Source: Chloroflexota bacterium (GTDB taxonomy: Bacteria; Chloroflexota; UBA11872). Taken from it: a stretch of DNA of 64,000 nt. Position numbers and translations under genes: made by a program. The notes under the pieces were generated by a model. The model was not told where the DNA came from. It ran no database searches and saw nothing but the letters and a program-made list of their open reading frames with translations. The DNA is taken from assembly GCA_022820025.1 (NCBI GenBank), contig JAJEGF010000015.1, positions 94,230 to 158,229 of the forward strand, given 5' to 3'. This document shows, piece by piece, positions 1 through 9,090 of the stretch. Numbering within the stretch: position 1 is the stretch's first letter; every line of letters begins with the position of its first letter.

Positions 1-238
1 CAGTATCGGCCTCGTCCAGTCCGCCCAGGGTAATCGGTGTGTCGCGGGCCGCCAGGTGATCGTAAATCCGCATGCCGTGGGCCCATTCCTCTTCGCTTTG
101 GGCGCGCATCCAGGCGGCGAAACCCTCCAAGTCCAACGACTCGAAGTAGGCGGCCATGCCCAGATAGACATAGGCCGCGCTGAACTCGTGGTTGATCTGG
201 TCGTTGAGCGCCTTAGCCAAACTTCCATCCATGGTCAT
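1..238 (-). CDS. ferritin, cut by left edge
   Basis: The first 79 codons of a non-haem ferritin, which stores iron as a mineral inside a 24-subunit shell. The visible part reads as ferritin helices A and B: a LNDQINHEFSAAY stretch, the first ferroxidase glutamates, then a QSEEEWAH segment carrying the E-x2-H ligands. The ATG at 238 has GGAGGAGG about 8 bases upstream; a second in-frame ATG lies two codons later. The remaining half lies outside the window. It is transcribed in the same direction as copA and csoR, downstream of copA with a gap of about 90 bases, so it may share their transcript. The family is clear from the helices seen; the exact subtype cannot be judged. Confidence 0.85.
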   Translation of the reverse strand, partial: MTMDGSLAKALNDQINHEFSAAYVYLGMAAYFESLDLEGFAAWMRAQSEEEWAHGMRIYDHLAARDTPITLGGLDEADT

Positions 239-330
239 CGCCGCCTCCTCCGTCTTGCTCTCGATCAAGCCTAGCGCCGCGGGCACTCAGGCTCTCATGG
301 GTTCGACGACGTCCGAGCCCCGGCGCCCCG

Positions 331-2790
331 TCAACTCCTGGCAAAGCGTCGCAGCCGCAGCGAGTTGCCGACCACGGAAAGGTCGCTGAAGGCCATCGCG
401 GCGGCGGCCAGCATCGGGCTGAGCTGCACCCCCCACACCGGAAACAAGACGCCCGCGGCGACCGGAATCAGCGCCACGTTATAGGCGAAGGCCCAGAAGA
501 GGTTCTGGCGGATCGTGCGCATGGTGGAGCGGCTGAGGCGGATAGCCGTCACCGCGTCGCGCAGATCGCCGCGCACAAGGGTGATATCGCCGGCTTCCAT
601 GGCGATGTCGGTACCAGAACCCATGGCGATACCCAGGTCGGCCTGGGCCAGCGCGGGAGCGTCGTTGATGCCGTCACCGACGACAGCCACGCGATGCCCG
701 GCGGCCTGCAATTCCCGGACGATGGCCGCCTTGTCCCCGGGGCGCACTTCCGCCCGCACCTCGTCCACCCCGACCTGCCGAGCAATGGCCTGGGCTGGCG
801 CGTCGTGGTCGCCGGTGACCATCAGCACGCGCAGACTGAGCTGCCGCAATTGGGTAACGACTCCCCGAGCTTCCGGCCGCGGAACGTCGGCTAGCGCCAT
901 CAGGCCAGCCAGTTCACCGTCAATGGCGGCGTATATGGACGAACGGCCTTGCGCAGCCAACTCGGTACCGCGGTCCAGCGCGGCCTCAACCGACACGCCC
1001 GCGTCCGCCAGAAGATCCGCCGTACCCACCACGACCTGACGGTTTTCGACCACGGCGCGAACGCCGCCACCGGTTACCGACGCGAACCGGTTGGCCGACG
1101 AAAGCTCAATGCCGCGCTCGATCGCGCCATGCACGATCGCCTGACCGATGGGATGCTCGGAGTCGCGTTCAGCCGAGCCGACCAAGCGCAGGATTTCCGA
1201 CTCGGGCTCGCCGTTGAGCGGAATGACGTCCGTAATCGCGGGACGGCCGCCGGTGATGGTGCCGGTCTTGTCCAGGACCACGGTGTCGACGCGACCTGCC
1301 GCCTCAAGCGCCTCGCCGCTGCGCACGAGGACGCCCAACTCGGCGCCCTTGCCGACGCCGACCATGATCGCCGTTGGCGTGGCAATGCCAAGCGCGCACG
1401 GGCACGCGATGATCAGTACCGTAACCGTGGCGACCAGGGCGTAGGTGAGCCGCGGGTCGGGACCGACCGATAGCCAGACGCCCAGGGTGAGCAAGCTAAT
1501 CGCGATTACGGTCGGCACGAAGCGAGCCGCTACCCAATCGGCCAGCCGCTGCACCGGCGCCTTGGAGGTCTGGGCGCGTTCGACCAGCGCGATGATCTGC
1601 GCCAGCATCGAGTCCTGGCCGAGGCGGGTGGGGCGGACGCGCAGGCTGCCGGTTGTGTTGAGCGTGGCGCCGATCACCTCGTCGCCCGGCCCCTTGTCCA
1701 CCGGAATGCTCTCGCCGGTGATCATGGATTCGTCCAGCGCGGACGCGCCTTCGATCACCCGGCCGTCCACGGGTACCTTTTCGCCGGGGCGCACCACGAC
1801 GACGTCGTCATTTCGTACGTCGTCCAACGCGACTTCGAGGATCTGCCCGTCCCGCTCGACGCGAGCCGTCCTGGCCCGGAGGTCCAGCAGCCGCTGGATA
1901 GCCGCGGAGACTCGAGCACGGGCGCCCATCTCGAAATAGCGGCCAAGCAGAACCAGTCCGATGATGACGGCCGAGGCCTCGAAGTAGTGGACGTCGGCCC
2001 CGGCCACTCCGCTCAGCAGCCCCGGCCACACCGTGACTATCAGGCTGTAGCCGTACGCGGCGCTGGTTCCCAGGGCAATGAGCGTGTTCATATCCGTGCT
2101 GGCGCGCCGCGCCGCCAGCCAGGCGCCGCGGTAGAACGACCAGCCGGACCAGAATTGAACCGGTGTGACGAGGACGAGCACTACCCATGGGTTGCCCAGG
2201 ATCTCGGGCGCCCACGGGATGAACTCGGCCGCTCCCCACATCGCCAGGACCCCGACGCCGAGCGCGAAGGCAGCCTGAATGCCAAGCCAGCGGCGTTCGC
2301 GGCGGCGGCGCGCCTCCAGCCCTCCGTCCGAGGCGGCAGTGCCCGCAGACGTCTCGCTGGGCGCCTCGGTTTCGAGCACGCTGAATCCGGCACGCTCCAC
2401 CGCCGCGCGCAGTACCCCATGCTCGGCCTGGCCCAGGGCGTGACGTACGAGGGCCTGGCCGGAAGCTAGGTTCACGGACGCGTCAAGCACGCCAGGAACT
2501 CCCACAAGGGCGTTCTCCACCTGGCCCACGCACGATGCGCAGTGCATGCCCTCGACCTGGAGCGTGCGCTCGGCGGTGGGCACCTCGTAGCCCTCCGCCT
2601 GAACGGCGGCGGCGACATCGGCCGCACTGAGGTCTCGATCGGCGCGCACGGCGAGCGTTTCGTCCGCGAGATTGACCGACGCCTCGAAGACACCAGGCAC
2701 TTGTCCGACCACCTGCTCGATCCGGCCGACGCAGGCGACACAGTGCATGCCCGCAACGGGAAGGGTGAACGACTGCTCGGCGACGGTCAT
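331..2790 (-). CDS. copA: Cu(I)-exporting P1B-type ATPase CopA
   Basis: Pumps Cu(I) out of the cytoplasm using ATP. All diagnostic parts are present in 819 residues: two N-terminal heavy-metal domains with CxxC pairs at C17/C20 and C84/C87, the actuator TGES at 358-361, the intramembrane CPC copper site at 463-465, the phosphorylated D507 in DKTGT, the SEHP motif near 544 and GDGIND at 705-710. CPC plus HP is the Cu(I) subgroup signature. The start ATG overlaps the csoR stop as ATGA, so the two genes are translationally coupled and probably repressed by CsoR. The length is normal for a CopA with two metal-binding domains. Confidence 0.96.
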   Translation of the reverse strand: MTVAEQSFTLPVAGMHCVACVGRIEQVVGQVPGVFEASVNLADETLAVRADRDLSAADVAAAVQAEGYEVPTAERTLQVEGMHCASCVGQVENALVGVPGVLDASVNLASGQALVRHALGQAEHGVLRAAVERAGFSVLETEAPSETSAGTAASDGGLEARRRRERRWLGIQAAFALGVGVLAMWGAAEFIPWAPEILGNPWVVLVLVTPVQFWSGWSFYRGAWLAARRASTDMNTLIALGTSAAYGYSLIVTVWPGLLSGVAGADVHYFEASAVIIGLVLLGRYFEMGARARVSAAIQRLLDLRARTARVERDGQILEVALDDVRNDDVVVVRPGEKVPVDGRVIEGASALDESMITGESIPVDKGPGDEVIGATLNTTGSLRVRPTRLGQDSMLAQIIALVERAQTSKAPVQRLADWVAARFVPTVIAISLLTLGVWLSVGPDPRLTYALVATVTVLIIACPCALGIATPTAIMVGVGKGAELGVLVRSGEALEAAGRVDTVVLDKTGTITGGRPAITDVIPLNGEPESEILRLVGSAERDSEHPIGQAIVHGAIERGIELSSANRFASVTGGGVRAVVENRQVVVGTADLLADAGVSVEAALDRGTELAAQGRSSIYAAIDGELAGLMALADVPRPEARGVVTQLRQLSLRVLMVTGDHDAPAQAIARQVGVDEVRAEVRPGDKAAIVRELQAAGHRVAVVGDGINDAPALAQADLGIAMGSGTDIAMEAGDITLVRGDLRDAVTAIRLSRSTMRTIRQNLFWAFAYNVALIPVAAGVLFPVWGVQLSPMLAAAAMAFSDLSVVGNSLRLRRFARS

Positions 2791-3161
2791 GACGCCTCAC
2801 CGTTTCCTCGCGCGTGCGACGAACCCTCTCGCACGCTCAATGTGGCGGCCACTCGCCCGATGGCCTCGCCGGCCGAGGCCACCCGACGCAGGTGACCCGT
2901 CCCTTTGAACACATCCAGGAGTTCCGCGATCACCCGCTCGCGCTCGGCCGGATCGTCCGAGGCGATGGCGGTGGTGACGCAGGTCCGGAGGTGGCGTTCC
3001 AGGACGCCGGCGTTGACTTTCTCGATTGCGCCCTGGATGGCCAGGGTCTGCTTGAGGACGTCCACGCAGTAGGCGTCATCTTCGAGCATTTTCTCGACCG
3101 CCCGGGCGTGGCCCTGGATGGATTTCCAGCGGTTGAGGAGGCTGCGGGTCTCGTGATCCAT
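2787..3161 (-). CDS. csoR: copper-sensing repressor CsoR
   Basis: Small all-helical DNA-binding repressor that releases its operator when Cu(I) binds. The 124-residue product has the CsoR ligand set C32, H57 and C61, with the 25- and 4-residue spacing of characterised CsoR proteins (pattern C-H-C, the last two in HLRTC). The ATG at 3161 is chosen because GAGGA lies just upstream and because the DUF156 fold begins there ([11 protein letters not shown]); an upstream extension would cross the operator. It is the first gene of a csoR-copA operon, and its own promoter contains a GC-rich palindrome of the CsoR type. Confidence 0.93.
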   Translation of the reverse strand: MDHETRSLLNRWKSIQGHARAVEKMLEDDAYCVDVLKQTLAIQGAIEKVNAGVLERHLRTCVTTAIASDDPAERERVIAELLDVFKGTGHLRRVASAGEAIGRVAATLSVREGSSHARGNGEAS

Positions 3162-3193
3162 TGATTGTCCTCGGGCAGACGCGCCCGCTTGAC

Positions 3194-3211
3194 CCCACCC
3201 CAGGTGGGGTG
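3194..3211. promoter_or_regulatory. putative CsoR operator
   Basis: A perfect inverted repeat with 7-base arms CCACCCC and GGGGTGG separated by AGGT. It lies between the csoR start and its promoter, just downstream of the -10 box. Its G/C-tract architecture matches the operators known for CsoR repressors, so autoregulation of csoR-copA is the simplest reading. Confidence 0.75.
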
Positions 3212-3219
3212 GTCTAACC

Positions 3220-3248
3220 AAGGATATTCCAATCGGATCTAAAGTCAA
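3220..3248 (-). promoter_or_regulatory. csoR-copA promoter
   Basis: On the minus strand TTGACT (3248-3243) and TATCCT (3225-3220) are separated by 17 bases, a good sigma70-type match. Transcription would start near 3213, at the edge of the palindrome at 3194-3211, so a bound repressor would block initiation. Confidence 0.65.
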
Positions 3249-3323
3249 CCGGAGCCGGGAGCCCTCGTGATTGCATTACTCGCGCTATGTTTCAGGCCCA
3301 CCAGGACGTCAGGAGATAGCTCA

Positions 3324-4265
3324 ATGGAGTACCGGCGCCTCGGCCGTACGGATTTGCGCGTGTCACTCGCCAGCCTGGGGACGGGCGGCCCCAGCAAGAT
3401 GGGACAGAATCGCGGCGCCACCCTGGACGACGCCCGTCGCCTGGTCCTGCGCGCGCTGGACCACGGGATCAACTTCTTCGACACGGCGGCCAGCTACGGC
3501 GACAGCGAGATCCTGCTGGGACACGGGCTGGCCGGCGTCTCGCGCGACGACTTCATCGTGGCCACGAAATACAGCCCGCTTGCCGACAACGAGTTGAAGA
3601 GTCCCGAGGGCGTGCAGGCGTCGATCGACAGCAGCCTGGAGCGCCTGGGACTGGATTACATTGATGTGATCCAGGTTCATGGCTTGATGCCCGATCGGTA
3701 CGACGCGGTCATCGTGCAGCACTTGCCGGTACTGCTTGAAGCTCAGCGCGCCGGCAAGGTCGGTTTCCTCGGCGTGACCGAACAGGCGCATGACGACGTC
3801 CACCACGAGGCGTTCAAGCGGATGGCCGACGATGGGCACTTCGACACCTTCATGGTCGGCTACAACCTGCTGCACCAGACGGCCGAGCAGGACGTGCTGG
3901 ACGCGGCGGAGGCTGCCGACATTGGCTTGATCGTGATGATCGCCGTGCGCCGGGCGCTGGGTAACCCGGCGCGTCTGCGCGAAGTCATTGCCGAACTCAA
4001 GGCCGAGGGGCACCTGGCGGCCGACGCCCTGCCTGACGACGACCCGTTGGGCTGGCTGGTACACGGCGACGTGGAGTCGGTGCCGGAAGCGGCCTACCGC
4101 TTCGTCCTGGAGCCGAGCGCGATTTCAACCGTGCTGACGGGCACTGCCAACCCGGACCACCTGGATGCCAATGTGGCTTCCATGGCTCGGGGGCCGCTGC
4201 CGCCTGAGGACCGGGCGCGGTTACAGTCGATCTTCGGCGGCCTGGCGCTGGGGCTGGGGAACTAG
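3324..4265 (+). CDS. aldo/keto reductase
   Basis: NAD(P)H-dependent oxidoreductase of the aldo/keto reductase barrel family, 313 residues. The start MEYRRLGRTDLRVS is the usual family beginning and has AGGAG 8 bases upstream. The catalytic set is visible: D and Y in the FFDTAASYGDSE segment, K in VATKY, H in IQVHG. The C-terminal nucleotide-binding half (PSAISTVLTGTANPDHL) is typical. It is divergent from csoR and convergent with the following oxidoreductase. The substrate is unknown; the L-fucose/D-threo-aldose dehydrogenase-like subgroup is possible. Confidence 0.88.
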   Translation: MEYRRLGRTDLRVSLASLGTGGPSKMGQNRGATLDDARRLVLRALDHGINFFDTAASYGDSEILLGHGLAGVSRDDFIVATKYSPLADNELKSPEGVQASIDSSLERLGLDYIDVIQVHGLMPDRYDAVIVQHLPVLLEAQRAGKVGFLGVTEQAHDDVHHEAFKRMADDGHFDTFMVGYNLLHQTAEQDVLDAAEAADIGLIVMIAVRRALGNPARLREVIAELKAEGHLAADALPDDDPLGWLVHGDVESVPEAAYRFVLEPSAISTVLTGTANPDHLDANVASMARGPLPPEDRARLQSIFGGLALGLGN

Positions 4266-4287
4266 GCCAACAACCCGATCCGCCGGC

Positions 4288-5280
4288 TCAGTCGATGGCG
4301 CCGGTGGCGCGCATTACGGTTTCCTGCACGACGCGCTCGTGTTCGAGCGAGCGCTCGGGTGCCTGCTCGCCGCGCAGCGTGCGGACAAACGCCTCCAGGC
4401 TGGCCACATAGCGCGGCCGGGCCTCCAGCGTCATCGTCTGCTCGCCTTCCCGGAAACCGTCGCGTGCGCTGTCCAACGACAGCCGGACGGTCTGCGCGGG
4501 TTCCATGGGCTCCATGATGGCCCAGCCGCGCGATCCGTAGACCTCGTAGCGGCGGGGGCGCGTCGGAACTTCAAGCCCGGCAATATCGACAATCGCCAGC
4601 GCTCCCGGGTACTCCAGGACAGCCACGCCGTTGTCCACGAAGCCGCTCTGGGGCCGGACCCGCTGCATGAACGGCGTCACCCGGTCAGGTCGGCCCAGCG
4701 TCCAGACGACCTGGTCCAGCACGTGGCCGCACAGGTCGTAGAACACGCCGCCGGCAAAGCTGGCCAGCAGGGAGTGGGTAGATGGCTCGACGAACGTGGA
4801 CATGTGGGCGCGGATCGCGAATATGTCTCCCAACATCCCGCTTCGGGCCCAATTGGCAATGCGCTGATAGCCGTCGTGGTGGCGGAACATGTAGCCGAGC
4901 TGGATGTACAGGTCCTGCTCGGCGGCAGAAGCCAGCACGCGTTCCCAGCGGGTCAGATCGTGTCCGGCCGGCTTGTCCAGCAGCAAGTTGCGGCCAGCCG
5001 CGATGACGGCCTCGCCCTGTTGCAGGTTCTCCGAGTTATCGCCCTCGGCCGCGACGGCATCAATGCTGTCGTCGTCGAGCACGGCGCTTAGATCGTCGAG
5101 CCAGGTCGTCCGGCTCCACGGCGCGTTGCCGCTGGATTCGAGCTCCTGCCGGCGGTCGGCGTCGTCCTCGTAGACGCCCACCACTTCGACATCCGGATTG
5201 TCGAGCATCACGCTCAACCAGCCCGCCGCGTGGGGATGCTTGGTCCCCCACTGAACCATGCGCAAAGGTGAAGGGCTCAC
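4288..5280 (-). CDS. Gfo/Idh/MocA family oxidoreductase
   Basis: NAD(P)-dependent dehydrogenase of the glucose-fructose oxidoreductase/inositol dehydrogenase family, 330 residues. An N-terminal Rossmann domain is followed by the family LLDKPAGHDL (EKP-like) motif and a C-terminal alpha/beta substrate domain with GYMFRHHDGYQ, then a DLCGHVLDQVVW helix that normally supplies the catalytic His. It probably acts on a sugar, inositol or sugar acid, in line with the lactonase and binding proteins nearby. The exact substrate cannot be read. It is convergent with the aldo/keto reductase (22-base gap). Confidence 0.85.
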   Translation of the reverse strand: MSPSPLRMVQWGTKHPHAAGWLSVMLDNPDVEVVGVYEDDADRRQELESSGNAPWSRTTWLDDLSAVLDDDSIDAVAAEGDNSENLQQGEAVIAAGRNLLLDKPAGHDLTRWERVLASAAEQDLYIQLGYMFRHHDGYQRIANWARSGMLGDIFAIRAHMSTFVEPSTHSLLASFAGGVFYDLCGHVLDQVVWTLGRPDRVTPFMQRVRPQSGFVDNGVAVLEYPGALAIVDIAGLEVPTRPRRYEVYGSRGWAIMEPMEPAQTVRLSLDSARDGFREGEQTMTLEARPRYVASLEAFVRTLRGEQAPERSLEHERVVQETVMRATGAID

Positions 5281-5488
5281 GGGAACAGGCTCCTTGCAGG
5301 GGCGTCGGATCGGATCGTCGTTCGGGTCTCAGCCTAGCTGGCTTGTCGAGCGGCCGCTGCCCTTTAGAGCGTGAAGGTGGCGCTACATCGGCGATCAATT
5401 CGTCGGCGGATTTCAGGGGCTGGACGCATCCTTGGAGCGCATCCCGAGACCAGCAATGACGGGCTGGCCTCTCGTCCAGTCGGAGACT

Positions 5489-6742
5489 CTAACTGGGGTA
5501 CGGAACGGCCTCGACCTCTTCGATCCGCCCGTCGGCCGTGAAGCGCCAGATGCCGACGTGGCCCTGCGCGAGGTCGCCGTCGGCATTCCACGCGAGCGTG
5601 CCGGAGGCGCCCTGGTAGATGACTTCACCGCTTTCGGCCAACGTCTCCAGCGCACGAGCGACTCCTTCGGGCCCTGCAACAACGTACTGACCGGGCTCGA
5701 CGCCGACTGAGCGGAGCCGGTCACGGATCGCAACGCCGTCGGTGCTGTTGGCGGCCTGGGCGGCCAGCGCCAGGGCAATGGCGGCGTCGTAGACCTCCCG
5801 AACATACGAGCCCTTTGGCGGCTCTCCGTAGGCATCGAGCCAGGCCGCCGACCAAGCGGCTGAGGACTCGCTGTCCGGCTGAACCGCGGTGCCGGCGCCG
5901 TAGGTACCCGCCAGAACGTCTGCCCCAATCGCTTCGATCAGCTCGGTGTTCTTGAGGGCGTCGCCTAATACGAACCGGTCGTACACGCCGCGGTCCAGGG
6001 CCTCGCGAACGGCGGTAATCGCCTCGGTCTGGAACAAGATCACGATCAGGGCCTGCGCGCCTCCGGCCGCGGACTCGCGCAGAGCTTCGGCGAAGCCGGT
6101 CTGGCCGGGTTCGCTGGCAACGGAACGAACCGAGCCGTCCCAGGCGCCTTCGAAGGCTTCGGCGAGGCCCCGTCCCCAAAGGTCGTTTCGATAGATGACG
6201 CCCACGTTCTCGAATCCACGCTGCCGGGCAATCCGGGCAAGCACCGGTCCCTGCGCCAGGTCCGAGAGCGCGGCGCGGAAGAAGAAATCGTCATCCGCAG
6301 CGTCGGTCAGGCTTGGAGATGTGGCGGATGGGCTGATGAGCGGCACGCGGGCCGGTCCCGCCACCTGTTCGGCCACGGGCAATGCGTTGGCGCTGGTGCT
6401 GGGTCCGACCAGCGCATGCACGCCCTCGTCATCAATCAGGCGCCGGGCCTCGGCCACGGCGGTGTCCGGATCGAGCGCGGTGTCGCCGACGGCGGTCGCG
6501 ACCGGCCGACCGAACACTCCGCCGGCCTCGTTGAGGTGCGCGACGGCCAGCTCGAACGCCCGCTGACGGTCCTGGGCGTTCTGAGGCGAACCGGCGCTGA
6601 TGTATGTCAGCAGCCCAAGCTTCAGCGGTTCCGCCGGCGCTGCTTCGCCACATGTGCTGAGACCGGCCATGAGAAGAACCAAGGCCAGCACCCTTGCAAC
6701 CGCCGCGGATCCACGCCGAAATCTGGGAGCGAGCCGACTCAT
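5489..6742 (-). CDS. ABC transporter substrate-binding lipoprotein (branched-chain type), copy 1
   Basis: Extracytoplasmic binding protein of the periplasmic-binding type I fold used by branched-chain amino acid/amide importers. The start at 6742 is preferred over the ATG at 6778 because it aligns exactly with the start of the neighbouring paralogue and puts the lipobox Cys (LSTC) at residue 31 in both. Then follow KLGLLTYISAG, AVAHLNEAGGVFGRPV and VGPSTSANALPVAEQV, typical of the family. 417 residues. It is closely similar to the next gene upstream. No permease or ATPase gene lies nearby, so it must use a transporter encoded elsewhere or act as a sensor. The ligand is unknown. Confidence 0.88.
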   Translation of the reverse strand: MSRLAPRFRRGSAAVARVLALVLLMAGLSTCGEAAPAEPLKLGLLTYISAGSPQNAQDRQRAFELAVAHLNEAGGVFGRPVATAVGDTALDPDTAVAEARRLIDDEGVHALVGPSTSANALPVAEQVAGPARVPLISPSATSPSLTDAADDDFFFRAALSDLAQGPVLARIARQRGFENVGVIYRNDLWGRGLAEAFEGAWDGSVRSVASEPGQTGFAEALRESAAGGAQALIVILFQTEAITAVREALDRGVYDRFVLGDALKNTELIEAIGADVLAGTYGAGTAVQPDSESSAAWSAAWLDAYGEPPKGSYVREVYDAAIALALAAQAANSTDGVAIRDRLRSVGVEPGQYVVAGPEGVARALETLAESGEVIYQGASGTLAWNADGDLAQGHVGIWRFTADGRIEEVEAVPYPS

Positions 6743-6790
6743 GCCGTCAACGGGGATTCGCACCGGCTTGCCCGTCATACGTTCCTATGC

Positions 6791-6840
6791 CATTGCCCAA
6801 CTTGAACATCCTCCGCCCCGGCACGTTCACCCGGGCTATC
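6791..6840 (-). pseudogene. vestigial 3' end of an SMP-30/lactonase gene
   Basis: Read on the minus strand this gap encodes VNVPGRRMF, matching the C-terminus VNVPGRKLF of the lactonase gene at 8151-9038. The DNA at 6791-6830 aligns without gaps to 8141-8180 at 32 of 40 positions. It is what remains of a second lactonase copy after a tandem duplication of lactonase tail plus binding protein. Confidence 0.75.
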
Positions 6841-6845
6841 GAACG

Positions 6846-8093
6846 TCAGGTCTCGTAGAGGATTCGACGCACGTCTTCAATCCGACCGTCGGCCGTGTAT
6901 CGCCAGACCCCGAGGTGACCTCGGCGCAAATCGCCATTGGCGTCCCACTGCAGCGGACCGGAGGCGCCGTTGAAGACAATTTCTCGGCCATCAGCCAGCG
7001 CCGCCAGCGCGCGTGCCACGCCGTCCGGTCCGGGTTCGATGGACTCCCCCGGTGGAGATCCAACGGCGCGCAGATGATCGCGAATGACAGCGCCGTTGGT
7101 GCTCTTGCCGGCCTGCGCCGCCAGGGCCAGGGCAATGGTGGCGTCATAGACCTCCAGGGCAAAGCTGCCGACCGGAGGCTCGCCGTAGGCCTCGACAAAC
7201 GATGCCTCCCACGCCGGCGTGAGTTCGCCCGGAGCGGAGGATCCGATGCCGTATGTGTCGGCCAGCGCCACAGCGCCAATTGCGCTGACCAGGTCGAGGT
7301 TTCGCAGCGCACTGCCCCACACAAACTGCTCATAGACACCAAGCTCCAGCGCCTCGCGGACCGCCACGACCGCTTCGTCCGGAAATAACATAACGACGAG
7401 CGCCTCCGCACCGCCGACAGCGGACTCCCGGACGGCGTCGGCTATGTCGGTCTGGCCGATCTCAACGGCGACTGGCTTGAGCGAACCTTCCCAGGCTTGC
7501 GCAAACGTCTCAGCCAGTCCCTGGCCCCAGAGGTCGTCACGGTAGAGCACACCAACGTTTCGGAATCCACGCTCACGGGTCAATTGCGCCAGTGCCGGTC
7601 CGTACGCCCGTTGGGACAGCGTCAGGCGGAAAAAGAAGTCATTGTCATCAGCCTCGGTCAGACGAGATGTGCCCGCCGCCGGACTGATGAAGGGAATCCC
7701 GGACGGCCCGGCCACGCGCTCAGCCACCGGAAACGAGTTGGCGCTCGAGCTGGGGCCCACGATTCCGTGCACGCCTTCGTGGTCAATGAGACGGCGCGCC
7801 TCGGCCACCGCCGTGTCCGGGTCCAGTTGGGTGTCGGCCACCACGGCTTCGACCGGTCGCCCGAACACACCTCCTGCCTGGTTTAGGTGGGCAATGGCCA
7901 GGTGGAACGCGCGCTGCCGATCCTGGGCGTTCTGCGCGGAACCCTCGCTGATATAGGTCAGCAGGCCGAGTTTCAGCGGTTCCGCCGGCGCTGCTTCGCC
8001 ACAAGCGCTGAGAGTGGCAAATGGAAGAACTAACACCAGCACCCATGCCACCACGGAGGACGCACGCGGAATTGCGCTGACGAACCGAGTCAT
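6846..8093 (-). CDS. ABC transporter substrate-binding lipoprotein (branched-chain type), copy 2
   Basis: Paralogue of the gene at 5489-6742 and probably its parent. 415 residues, lipobox LSAC with Cys31, then GEAAPAEPLKLGLLTYIS, a run shared with the other copy. The domain layout is the two-lobed type I periplasmic binding fold (VGPSSSANSFPVAERV; GVLYRDDLWGQGL; SFALEVYDATIALALAAQAG). The gene follows the lactonase by 57 bases on the same strand, so co-transcription is likely, which hints at a sugar-acid or lactone-related ligand rather than an amino acid. That is an inference from context only. Confidence 0.88.
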   Translation of the reverse strand: MTRFVSAIPRASSVVAWVLVLVLPFATLSACGEAAPAEPLKLGLLTYISEGSAQNAQDRQRAFHLAIAHLNQAGGVFGRPVEAVVADTQLDPDTAVAEARRLIDHEGVHGIVGPSSSANSFPVAERVAGPSGIPFISPAAGTSRLTEADDNDFFFRLTLSQRAYGPALAQLTRERGFRNVGVLYRDDLWGQGLAETFAQAWEGSLKPVAVEIGQTDIADAVRESAVGGAEALVVMLFPDEAVVAVREALELGVYEQFVWGSALRNLDLVSAIGAVALADTYGIGSSAPGELTPAWEASFVEAYGEPPVGSFALEVYDATIALALAAQAGKSTNGAVIRDHLRAVGSPPGESIEPGPDGVARALAALADGREIVFNGASGPLQWDANGDLRRGHLGVWRYTADGRIEDVRRILYET

Positions 8094-8150
8094 GCCGCCC
8101 CCAGGGTTTGCACCGGCTTGCCGCTCGTTTGTTCCGACGCCATTGCGCGA

Positions 8151-9038
8151 TTAGAACAGCTTGCGCCCCGGCACATTCACTTGCGTTCGATACAGCGACG
8201 TGCCGGCATTGATGAAGAGGCTCTTGAGGTCATCGTCTCCCCAGGTGAAGTTGGCGACGCCCTGCGGGACGTAGATGACGCCCAGGCAGGTCGCGTCCGG
8301 CGCGAACACATGCACACCGCCCGGGCCTGCCGTGTGCAGGTTGCCTTCGCTGTCGATCTTCATCCCGTCGGCCAGTCCCTCGCGATCGCCGGTGAGCTCG
8401 GCCCAGACCCCGGCATCGGACAGTCCACCGTCGGCATCAACATCGAACACACGAATGTGCCCCCGCATCGTGTCATTGATGAACAACTGCTGCTCGTCCA
8501 GCGAGAACGTGAGCCCGTTGGGCTGGTCGAAGTCGTCGACGAGCAGCGTCAGGTCTTCAGACTCCGGATCGATCCGGTACACGCCGCGGAAATCAAGTTC
8601 CGCGTCACGGGCCACGCCGTAGTACTCCATGCGACCGAACGACGGATCGCTGAAGTAGATCGAGCCGTCACTCTTGACGATCACGTCGTTGGGGCTGTTC
8701 AACTCCCTGCCGTTGTAGTGCGTGGCCAGTACCGTGAGCGAGCCGTCATGCTCCGTGCGCGTGACACGGCTGGTGGCGTGTTCGCAGGTGACCATCCGTC
8801 CCTGCAGATCGTAGGTGTTGCCGTTCGCCATGTTGCTGGGCTGTCGGAAGACCTCAATCCCGCCCGAAGCTGTCCATTTGCGCATGATGTTGCCGGGCAT
8901 GTCGCTGAAGATGAGACAGCCGTCAACGTGGTTCCAGACCGCGCCTTCGGTGAAATCGAACCCGGCGGCCACTTCCTCAACGGGAGCGTCGTCGCCGACC
9001 ACTTGCCGGAAGCGCTCGTCGCGAATCTCTACGTTCAT
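8151..9038 (-). CDS. SMP-30/gluconolactonase family protein
   Basis: Six-bladed beta-propeller hydrolase, 295 residues, of the SMP-30/gluconolactonase/LRE family, which opens sugar lactones using one divalent metal. Candidate metal ligands are in the usual places: Glu in FTEGAVW near residue 31, Asn in ELNSPNDV and in DQPNGLTFS, and Asp in GLADGMKID. The GVHVFAPD and FTWGDDDLKSLFINA blades are family hallmarks. It sits upstream of two binding-protein genes and downstream of larE. A duplicated fragment of its 3' end survives at about 6791-6840. Confidence 0.87.
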   Translation of the reverse strand: MNVEIRDERFRQVVGDDAPVEEVAAGFDFTEGAVWNHVDGCLIFSDMPGNIMRKWTASGGIEVFRQPSNMANGNTYDLQGRMVTCEHATSRVTRTEHDGSLTVLATHYNGRELNSPNDVIVKSDGSIYFSDPSFGRMEYYGVARDAELDFRGVYRIDPESEDLTLLVDDFDQPNGLTFSLDEQQLFINDTMRGHIRVFDVDADGGLSDAGVWAELTGDREGLADGMKIDSEGNLHTAGPGGVHVFAPDATCLGVIYVPQGVANFTWGDDDLKSLFINAGTSLYRTQVNVPGRKLF

Positions 9039-9090
9039 AACCGCTCCTTGCTCTGAGACCGCGTGCTCAACTCTCGCGCCGCGCCGTCGG

